Shown piece after piece: positions 55,463-64,000 of a stretch of 64,000 nucleotides of DNA. The notes below the pieces were generated by a model, which saw only the letters and a program-made list of their open reading frames with translations, was not told the DNA's origin and did no database searches. Both the position numbers and the translations under genes were made by a program. Source of the stretch: Ascoidea asiatica (lineage: Eukaryota; Ascomycota; Saccharomycetes; Ascoideales; Ascoideaceae). Position 1 is the stretch's first letter. The number at the start of each line of letters is the position of its first letter. The DNA lies in assembly GCA_001600695.1 (NCBI GenBank), contig BCKQ01000013.1, forward strand, positions 248,001-312,000. Direction: 5' to 3'.

Positions 55463-56224
55463 CATGTTCACCAGGCTCAACCACTTCAACAACTCCATTA
55501 AAACTGGCGAAGTTAACTTGAATTCAAAGGAGATTTGCAACAGCATTCTCAGAAACTGAAGAAGTCTCAGAAGCCTGAGAAACCTGAGAAAACTTTTTTG
55601 GAAGTATAAAGATTCTGAGACTGTTGTCAAAGAAACTAAAACACAAGGTTAGGTTGCTCCAGACAAGACTAATGTAACATTTGCAGAATTATTTGAACAA
55701 ACAATTCAAAATATTTTTACAAAAATTGTAATTATTCATAACATTTGTTTTTTAATAAATGTCTTAAATATTTGTAGTGTTGGGAGGATGCAAACTTTGG
55801 AAAAATTGCAACCAAAAAAAAACGTTAATTGCAGCTAATTAATAAATGTTAACTAAAATATTGGTTCTGGATCTAAAGTTAAATGAACGAAAGCCTTAAA
55901 AAACCAAATGTTTATGAAAATTTTAATGAATATGTCCATGAATAATTATTTACAATATTGATTATTAAAGATTAGCGTATTTAAGATTACTTTTTGATGC
56001 AACTTGTTTTCATATTAGTATTCTAACAGTAGAGCATTTTATCATCTCCAGTGATAAAACAGCACCAGCAAATGATTTTAATAACGTTGTTGGAAAAAGC
56101 GCAAGTAACGTTACAAGTTTAACAATAAACTCATTAATTTTCAATGATCCAGAAGATTATGAGAAATATTATGAATATCCTGATACAATGACTAAAAGTA
56201 TCTCAAATGCCTCAGATTTATGAT
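55463..56224 (+). pseudogene. Possible gene relics (coding-like segments)
   Basis: On the plus strand, the frame running from about 55463 to 55838 reads MFTRLNHFNNS..., with in-frame stops at about 55556 (TGA) and 55650 (TAG), through APDKTNVTFAELFEQTIQN to a final stop. A second open stretch ends at 56224 (ISSDKTAPANDFNNVVGKS... NDPEDYEKYYEYPD... SNASDL) and has no early ATG. Amino-acid content and codon choice look more protein-like than the surroundings, but open frames of this length can occur by chance in 8 kb. No family is recognised. Confidence 0.25.
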
Positions 56225-57711
56225 CCTTTTCTTCTTCATAATTATCGTTGTCTTGTTTTTGTTCTTGTTATTCTCTTTTACAGTACAATAAAGTTCAAAC
56301 CACTGACATTGACAGAGAAGACCAAGAAGACAAATCAAATTTCATAGTTTGAACATTTTTTAATCTTGTCATTAATTGACCTATGAGATTATATATTTTT
56401 TCTATTTAAAATTTATTATTTATTATTTATTTTTTATCGTTTATCTTGTCTGTTTTCTATTCAAATGAAATTTGGCCGTAAATTTGAAATAATATTTCAT
56501 TTTGATTAAGGAGAAGCCAAGTACTTTTATTTCAATTTCAATTTCAATCTTCCATCAGTTCAAATCCATGAGAATATTTTAATTAAATAAAGGACAAGCT
56601 AAAGACAAGTTTAATTCACTCCTGTTTAGAATAACAATAGACTACTGTTAGAATACTAATAGAATACTGTTTTTTTTTCATCCCTGATTTATTTTCTGAT
56701 AACGTCAAAAAAGGCTGTTGAGTTCCAATTTATCTCCACTAAAAATATGTATAATATCTGCCTATAATCAAGCCTAAATTATCATTATTTTTTTTAATTA
56801 TAATTACAACAGTCAAATCAAGCCTTATTTTACTCTTCAAATACAGTGCAGTAATAATATTTAATTATATCAAAAGCACTACTAAATTATGATCTTATAT
56901 CTCAACGGCTTTTCTACTCGATTTAATATCATTGGCTTCCATTATCATCTTTTGAAATTGATTAAAACTGATTGAATTTGCTTGAGTACCAATTGAATTA
57001 GGATCCTCCAAGAACCTCAGTCGATTACTAAAATAAGTTTTACTAAATAATATACAATAGGCTTCATATTAATATATTTTTTAATATATTCTTAATATCC
57101 TTATCGTTAAATTAATAGGGCTGATAATAACTTTTGATTTGTAACTTCACGTTTCAAAAGATTCTTTTATCTTATCATGATACCATTGTACAGTGCTGTG
57201 ATAAATTATTGAGAGTTATCTGAAAAGAAAAAAGAATGTTACTTTCACAGAAAAACTTCCTTAATTGAAATGAGAATTAAAAAATTTATTAATTAATTAA
57301 TTATAATCAATTGAAATATTGGAATTGACTGAAGAATTAACCAAATAAAAAGCAATATTACTTCAAAATATTCATTTTAAGCACTCAACTACTGTATTAT
57401 TTCTTGTGAATTCAATAAGGAGCATGCATTAATAAATAATTATCAATAATATTATTAAAATTCTCTCCTTATCACATTATCACACTCTTAAGAAATTCAA
57501 GGCTAATTCCATTTCATTTCGTTAATGTAATTATGTTATTGAGAAAGTTTTGGTTTCTTAAAGGAATAACCCTATGTCAGTTTGTAATAAATATAATATT
57601 TATTATTAAATGTTAGTGATTTTTACTAAATTTTGAAAAACATTAAAAGATATTAAAAAACAGTAAAACAATTGAATTATTGTCTTAAACATGTTTTTGA
57701 AATAATGAATT

Positions 57712-57790
57712 TTGTCTCAGATAAATTTACAATATTCCTGTCAGATTTCTCAAAATATTAAAAAATAATTAAAAAACAAATCTGAGACAA
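57712..57790. repeat. Inverted repeat with TTGTCTCAGAT arms
   Basis: The 11-bp arms are at 57712-57722 and 57780-57790. The right arm extends to a 17-bp word (57774-57790) whose complement recurs at 48919-48935. Confidence 0.7.
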
Positions 57791-59839
57791 TATTGTAAAA
57801 TTATGTATAAATACAGTAATGTTATCAATAAGTAATTAGTAATAATCTTCAATTAAGAAATTTTATTAAAGGAATTAATAATATCAAATTGTTTGATCTT
57901 CATCATCACTAATAATAAAAATAAATATCTTTGAGAACTTTTTTAGTAATTTAAAGATAATTATTTCCTCTTTTTTTATGTTAATTATTAACTTACAAAC
58001 ATTTAACAATGTAGATTTGCAAGCACTCAATTAAAAAAAAAAATTAAATACTTGATTGGCTAATTACTTAGCTCCTTGATAATTTATATTGATTAAAAGT
58101 TCTTTTATTGACTTCTTTTACAAAGGCTTGCAATAATTATTAAATGGATTACGTGTATCTCGTAGTATATAACAGTTTTGCCAAAGTGTACAGTATAAAT
58201 CGATCCATAGGACCAAAATTGGAGATATGAGACAAAAATTGTGGTGATAAATTGAAACATTTCCTTTTCGAAATTCAAATTTTTTTTTTTTGACTCCACT
58301 AATTCTACTTAAGTTCTAATTAATTTACACTATTATGGATGTGAAAAGTTTTAGTTCAGGAACCAAATAAATTTGTCCACTAATCTTTTAAATCTTTGTG
58401 ATTCCAGAGAAATGAAAAACAATTTCAATTCATAAAAGGATAATATTTATTCAAAATACTCGAATGGTTGTTTGAACTTTGAAAAGTTTCTCCAAATTAA
58501 AACATTCAAATAAATAAATATTTAAAGGTCTCAAGATGGAGAATTCAATTTGATTATTATTTTTTCTTTGCAATTTTGACCATCAAAAGCAAGAAAAATA
58601 TAAAAAATTATTTCTGCAATTTATATATCTAGATCTTATTTATTATAGTAATACATAGCCATCTTTAGTAAGAGTAAGACAAAAACAAGAAAAATTCACA
58701 GAGTTACTTCTCTAATTTTTCCTTTCAATCATTGAATCAATATTTTATTCAAAATAATAATTCTCTAGGAGTCCATAAAATACCGATCCGATGGTGAATT
58801 TTGTTATTGCGTTTGGGTAATAATGTTTCATAAAATTCTCCAATATCAATAATAAAATAGTCATCGCTTATACAGTATCTTGGCTTTGGGTAATCTAGTG
58901 CAGGAATTTGAATTCACATATTCTACATTACTGTCTACCAAATAAATGATGAGAAATTTTTGTGTTTTTTTTTTCTCCGAATTCAATTAAGGAGATTAAA
59001 AAATATCAATGAAATATATGCACATTCTCTAACAAATAGAAAATTAAAAGTGAATGATGACTTTTAATTTTCATAAACTTGAATCTATTTTTTTTTCTTT
59101 TAAATACAAGATTTTACGACTTCCAGATAATGGAATTTTTAAATCAACGTGCTTTAGTTTTATTTTTATTCAAATTTCATTTACACTAATTTATTTTTTA
59201 CAAAAAAACAATTGAATAAAAACAAATTTCATAAAATCCAAACTTGGACAAAAATAAACAATGGATAGATTTAATTTTTCCAATAATAGCATTTCGTATA
59301 ATCTGAAAATGAGAAGCAATTTGTAAATTTTTCAATATAAAAGTTTTATGGATCTACTTTTTTGATGAACTGTAGTACTGCAATGTAAATATATTTGCAG
59401 TAATATGAAATTTGAACAAAGAGAAGACATATAATATTGTTATTATTAGTATTTGGCTAAATTACCAATGTTTTCGAAGTGTATATTAACAAAAGTATTA
59501 AAAATTTCTTTCTTCCGTATGATAAACGATAATTTTACTGATTGTTTTCCGATTTTTTTTTCAAAAGACATTTTCCACCTTTTGCCCAAGAACAAATAAA
59601 CAAAAAAAACAATTAAATTTTTGGACGGAGAGAAGGTTTATTCCATATTTAACAAATACATATTACATAAGCTTGTGATTATTATTATTTGAATCGCAAA
59701 CCCCTCTTGGTGGTGATAATTTTCAATAGAGATCTGAAATATGAATGAGAATAAAATAATAATAATTATTTGTCGTAGTAAATATTATTTTCCAAATTTC
59801 ACTTTCCCAAAAGAGATCAAATACCAAGGTGAAATCTCA

Positions 59840-60390
59840 ACGACTTTAAAAAAGTACCGCACGGAGAAAAAGCCTGGTGCTGTTAACATTAGACCAAAGT
59901 GTTTCAATTCCCCATTTAGACGGCAAGCAATTCAAAGCCTGTGATTGGCTTTCCCAAATATGCAGTACGACGTTATGTTATGGCTCAGCTACCTCAAAAT
60001 TAACTTGTTAATTTATATACATAACTGTGCAGCTATGCATAATAGATTTGGAACGTTACAAAAAGTCTGCATTATCTAGATCGGAGCCAATTAAGGGAAG
60101 CAACTCCAAATGTACCGCGGTGTGTACATTCCCCTAGTAAAACCCTAAATACGCAGAACAGCACCGGTGGGCGAACAGACGCCACAGACCAATACGTGCC
60201 GTGAGCTATTGAGGCAGAGTCACGCTGTCTGGATCTTGGGGGTGGCCCCTAGCACTCTGGCCAGCCAATATCCGTGCTTCTCTGAAACCCGCCAGAACAA
60301 AGCTAATTTTCACCGACGACCTTTTTCCCTAAGGCTTTTCTGCCGTTTAAGAGCCCTGGAGATTAGCCCTGAAGGGAGTCAAAAAGAATA
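59840..60390. other. GC-balanced island in the gene-free region
   Basis: Base composition rises sharply compared with both sides. Short frames here (67 and 75 codons) have no recognisable domain. I compared it by eye with yeast RNase P, RNase MRP, SRP and spliceosomal RNA signature words and found no match. It could still be an unrecognised structured RNA or a promoter-like element. Confidence 0.35.
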
Positions 60391-62173
60391 TTAGGGCATT
60401 GATGTTAATTAAGGTGTGAAGGAATTGAAATACCTGAATAGTTAATCTTTGAAAGATAAGTAATCAGAATTGTTAGCTTTATTTGAATTTTTGATAGGTG
60501 AATCAATTTAGCTTGTCGACTAAACTTCCAATAGTCAATGATAAAGTCTTGATTATCGAGTAAATTGACTGATTAAAACTTCTAAGATCTTTTTGGGATC
60601 TTTAGTGTGGTAAATAAAAAATTACTAATAAGCTGATTGAAAATTTTTACTTCAGAAACTTTCCCAGAAATTATCTTCTAATAATACTCTTTCCTACTCT
60701 GAGACTTGATTATTATTACTCAAGGGATGTTTCCTTATCAACTGGTTTTACTAAAGGTTCAAAAAATGATTTCTTATTTGTTTTAAAAAGAAAACAATTC
60801 AAAATACGAGCAAATATTTTATTTTCGAGCTTCACTAAATTTTTTTAGCTCCTTCTGTTAAAAAAAGACTAATCGGGAAATTTCATAAAATATCAAAACA
60901 TTTCAAAAAATTTCATGAATTTTAAAAAACAGTTTTTAAGAGTAGATTGAGTTTTTGACTAGAGTCAACGTTCAAAAAACGTATTTTTTTTAATTTCTAT
61001 TCAATTCTTCAACAATTTAGCTTCTTTGTCTCTTAAAGATTTCTTTTAAGATAATTTAAAGTGAAATATTGAATATAATAAAAACTACTCAATAACTTTC
61101 TCTATTTTTAGTGAAATTACATCCTTTTCTTACCAATTGACTCTTTTGAATCCTTCTGATTTTTATTTCTTTAAGAAAATAAGCCACCTAATATCTGATT
61201 TTACCTTTTTTTTGAGGTCGTATTATTCGAGCTGTTTTATTGCCAATCGTTGCAGAAAACAAACTATCAATAAATCAATCAATCAATTAAGGAGATAACC
61301 GTTTTTAAGAATGAAATTGCTATAAAAATTAAGTTAAAAAATAAACAAGGCAGATTAATTTAAACCAGAAATTGAAATCTACACTACAATGACACTACTG
61401 CTAATATTAATATCAATCTATCTTTAATAATATGACGAAAATTCAGACATTTATGTATGATAATGGTGTCAAATAAAACAAATCTGCATCTTTGACTTCT
61501 TCATTGTAGATATATCAGCTGATTTTTTTTCTTTCATTATTTAACCAATTCAATTGACAGATGAAAGCAATTTAAGAAAAAAAAAAAGCTAAATAAATGG
61601 GTAAATAATTATTAAAGTGCAACCGGTAATTGAGAATTAAACTAATTGAATATTAGTTTCATTGATGTCTCAAGGGCTTATAAAACTTCAACTGAAATGA
61701 AAAAAAATCTATTGAAAACTGTTGTCTTCAAAAAAACATCTTGCAAAATCAAAACTGGTTTATTAGGTAATTATACAATAAATTAATATTCTATTATTGA
61801 TAATTCGATATATATATGATTGATCAATAATATTTATACAAATATACAATTATCTGATAAAGTATTTAAATAACTTCGATAAAAGTATCCTTGATTCAAG
61901 TTTTTCTAGCAGCACTTCATTAAAAGCAAGGAAAGCCTTGAAAACCAGACTTTCAATCATAATAGAACAAAAAAATGTGACGTAACCATTTTAATTATAT
62001 ACAACAAGTCTAATAAAATTAAAAAAAGCAAAAAAAATAAAGTAAAAGAGATAAATATATTAACTTAAGCAACAATGAAGAATAATAGAGGAAGAATAAT
62101 AGATGAATATTAATTATGAGGTTTTTGATTTTGGAATTTTTCTTTTAGATCAATTTTGCTTTAATTTTTAGAT

Positions 62174-64000
62174 TTAAAACAAATTATGAAATTTCATTAA
62201 AAAATCATAGATTAATAATTTATTTGATGTGATCTTAAAATTGATCCATAATTTTAATGATTTTAAGAAATATTCACAATCTAATAATAACCAAAATTTA
62301 CTTTTACTTAATAATTCATTATATTGATTTCTTAAATTTTCCTTATCTTCAGAATAAATTGTTTTTGCACAATATTTAGCCATAATTAAAAAACTTCTTA
62401 CAGGACCTAAAGGATATTCTAATCGTTCATCTAATAGTCTAACTAAATCATTAGTCTTTAAAATTAATAAGGCAAGTTTTGGTAAGGAAGCTAACAAAAC
62501 CATTAAATCATTCAATAATGTTCCATTTCTAAATTTATCAACCATATAATTAATTTCATCTTTAGATCTCATAGTTGTAATTTTTTTAGTTGCATGTTCA
62601 TAATCTCTACCTGTCATTGCAGCTGCAAATAAAGGAAATTCTTTATCTTCAACACCGGCAAATTCTTTAGCATATTTTCTCATTGCTTTTTCATCAGATT
62701 TAATAATTGCTAACCAAAATCTTGCATAAGATCTTCTTAATTGAGTTGGTATAAATCTATATTGACCATGATCATATAAAATAATTTCAAAATTATGATT
62801 ATTATTTTTATCTTTTAAATTTTTATTTTTATTTGAAATAGCTCTAATTGCTAAATTACCACCATGAGGATCACAATGAACTCCAACTCCTGGTGTAAAA
62901 ATCATATTATTAAAAATATGAGCTAAACATGCAGAAACTTCAGCTCTTGAAATATTATTATCTTTTAAATATTTTAAATTATCTAATCTTGCACCACCAG
63001 CATATTCCATTATTAAAACTCTAGAATGAGCTATAAAAATTTCAGGAACTTTTAATGCAGTTTCTTTTTGAAATTTTTTAAAATAATGACTAGTATTTTT
63101 TGCATTTTTAGCTTCTTCAACAAAATTTAATTCAATATAAATTGAATCTTGAAATTCATCACCTAACCATTGTAAATCAAATTCTGGGAAAAATTTATAT
63201 AATAATTCAAAAGTAGTTCTAGTTAAAAAAACATCTAAAGGCACAAATTTCTTTAAAGAAGGATGTTGACATTTTACTGCAACTTTATCACCTGTAGATT
63301 TTAAAATTGCAGTATGAACTTGAGCTAAAGAGGCTACACCAATTGGTTCTTCATTAAATTCCGAAAACAAATCATTAATAGATAAAGATAAATCCTCTTT
63401 AAGCATTTCATTTATTTCAAGAATTGAACTTCTAGGACATCTATCTTGTAATGGGGTCATTGTTTCTGTCCATTGTTTTGGTAATAAATAAGTCATGGCA
63501 GAAATATGTTGACCTAGTTTAATATATATTCCACCATTTTTTTCAAGAGCATCCAAAGTTATTTCAGCACATTTTTGATGACATTTATCTAATGCAATAT
63601 TTTTCTCTTCCACCGAAGAATATTTTGCATCTAAAGTTGTTCTATATTCTATAAAACATCTTATTGTAGCTATTGCAACAACTGATATTCTTTCCAACAC
63701 TTCTTTATAAAAATCAACTTTTTTTTCGAATTTTTCATTAGTTAAATATGAAACTGATAATGTAGCTAAAATACCTAAAGTAATTTTTGTTTTCAAACTT
63801 AGATTAAATGATCTTTTTTGTTTTTTATCAAAATTTTCAGTTGATTTTGAAATATTATTCTTTGCTGGAAATTGATCTAAAAGTTTATGGTCTTTTTTTA
63901 TATTACTAGTTGAATAATGATTTTGTAAGAAAATTACTTTGGATTTAGTGAATTTAGAAAATTTAGTAACAGAAGATTTGGGAAACTGCCTACTGTTTAT
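62174..64000 (-). CDS. Mitochondrial UbiB/ADCK-family protein Mcp2 (Cqd2), 5' partial
   Basis: The frame is open from the stop at 62174 to the right edge, giving at least 608 residues; the true ATG lies beyond the window. The part nearest the edge is basic and Ser/Lys-rich with FLQNHYSTSN, as in a mitochondrial presequence. The UbiB core follows: the KxGQ motif (GGIYIKLGQHISAMT), the Ala-rich loop block (PIGVASLAQVHTA), VAVKCQHPSL with the ATP-site Lys, EEAKNAKNT, HCDPHGGNL (catalytic loop) and YDHGQYR (DFG-like). The YLLPKQWTETMTPLQDRCP segment is typical of yeast Mcp2/Cqd2, which influences coenzyme Q distribution and mitochondrial lipid balance. Starting at the in-frame TTG at 63796 would drop the presequence, so it is not the start. 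Confidence 0.9.
   Translation of the reverse strand: MNSRQFPKSSVTKFSKFTKSKVIFLQNHYSTSNIKKDHKLLDQFPAKNNISKSTENFDKKQKRSFNLSLKTKITLGILATLSVSYLTNEKFEKKVDFYKEVLERISVVAIATIRCFIEYRTTLDAKYSSVEEKNIALDKCHQKCAEITLDALEKNGGIYIKLGQHISAMTYLLPKQWTETMTPLQDRCPRSSILEINEMLKEDLSLSINDLFSEFNEEPIGVASLAQVHTAILKSTGDKVAVKCQHPSLKKFVPLDVFLTRTTFELLYKFFPEFDLQWLGDEFQDSIYIELNFVEEAKNAKNTSHYFKKFQKETALKVPEIFIAHSRVLIMEYAGGARLDNLKYLKDNNISRAEVSACLAHIFNNMIFTPGVGVHCDPHGGNLAIRAISNKNKNLKDKNNNHNFEIILYDHGQYRFIPTQLRRSYARFWLAIIKSDEKAMRKYAKEFAGVEDKEFPLFAAAMTGRDYEHATKKITTMRSKDEINYMVDKFRNGTLLNDLMVLLASLPKLALLILKTNDLVRLLDERLEYPLGPVRSFLIMAKYCAKTIYSEDKENLRNQYNELLSKSKFWLLLDCEYFLKSLKLWINFKITSNKLLIYDFLMKFHNLF

Larger units (their letters stand above)
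54303..62173. other. 7.9-kb region without a convincing gene
   Basis: This region is unusually long for a yeast. It contains palindromes (54704-54720 and others), an inverted repeat (57712-57722 with 57780-57790), a GC-balanced island (about 59840-60390) and coding-like relics around 55460-56224. The remaining frames (54998, 55448, 58105, 59741, 60167) are short and featureless. Words with a TACTG/CAGTA core recur through it. It could be an extended promoter, a centromere-like region, a non-coding transcript or a graveyard of lost genes. I cannot tell which. Confidence 0.45.

Noticed and set aside
63794-63796. TTG as the start codon of the MCP2-like gene
   Set aside because: The frame stays open upstream to the window edge and encodes a mitochondrial presequence-like stretch, so the real start is outside the window.

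Overview
This window looks like nuclear DNA from a very AT-rich budding yeast (Saccharomycotina). Most genes are single-exon, Leu is nearly always TTA and Asn is mostly AAT. Many proteins carry long Asn runs, and the identifiable genes are yeast housekeeping genes (IMP1, SWP1, LUC7, VPS37, CDC25, DPH5, IDP2-type, MCA1, SPO11, MCP2). The species cannot be fixed from sequence alone. CTG codons are too rare, and fall at too poorly conserved positions, to decide whether CUG is Leu or Ser. A bacterial-looking GH18 chitinase with a CBM5/12-like tail would suit a chitin-degrading or predatory yeast (Saccharomycopsis/Ascoidea group), but that is only a guess.

Layout. 1.3-10 kb is a dense block: a 2OG-Fe(II) oxygenase, a membrane-anchored acyl-protein-thioesterase-like hydrolase, the chitinase, VPS37 (ESCRT-I), LUC7 (U1 snRNP), IMP1 (mitochondrial inner membrane peptidase) and SWP1 (oligosaccharyltransferase). 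10.7-16.6 kb is CDC25, the Ras exchange factor, behind a GC-richer promoter. 17-29 kb holds a secretory-type membrane-anchored protein, cytosolic NADP-isocitrate dehydrogenase, DPH5, an Asn-rich protein with what looks like a degenerate RNase H fold, and a PIN/auxin-carrier-like transporter. 32-38 kb holds an Npr1/Hal5-type kinase and metacaspase MCA1. 39.7-42.4 kb is a VIT+VWA protein gene interrupted by one TGA and two frameshifts. 42.9-44.3 kb is SPO11, which has no ATG in its long exon and is rescued by a small 5' exon and an 88-nt intron. 45-50 kb holds a gamma-butyrobetaine-hydroxylase/AIM17-like oxygenase, a small Asn-rich protein and a small roadblock-fold protein. 50-62 kb is mostly gene-poor, with one Ser/Asn-rich unknown protein. 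The window ends inside MCP2 (mitochondrial UbiB/ADCK family), whose 5' end runs off the edge.

Non-coding DNA. Several intergenic regions carry islands of near-normal GC content in otherwise about 25% GC DNA, mainly 10.1-10.5, 22.4-23.1, 30.1-31.5, 38.1-38.3, 44.6-44.9 and 59.8-60.4 kb. Short tandem repeats are common. The 7.9-kb region 54.3-62.2 kb has no convincing gene, but it has palindromes built on an ACAAT core and coding-like relics near 55.4-56.2 kb. I saw no tRNA, rRNA, transposon or CRISPR array.

The genes do not form one pathway. The points most worth a second look are the broken (or recoded) VIT-VWA gene, the hidden spliced SPO11, the chitinase, the RNase H-like protein and the long gene-free region.
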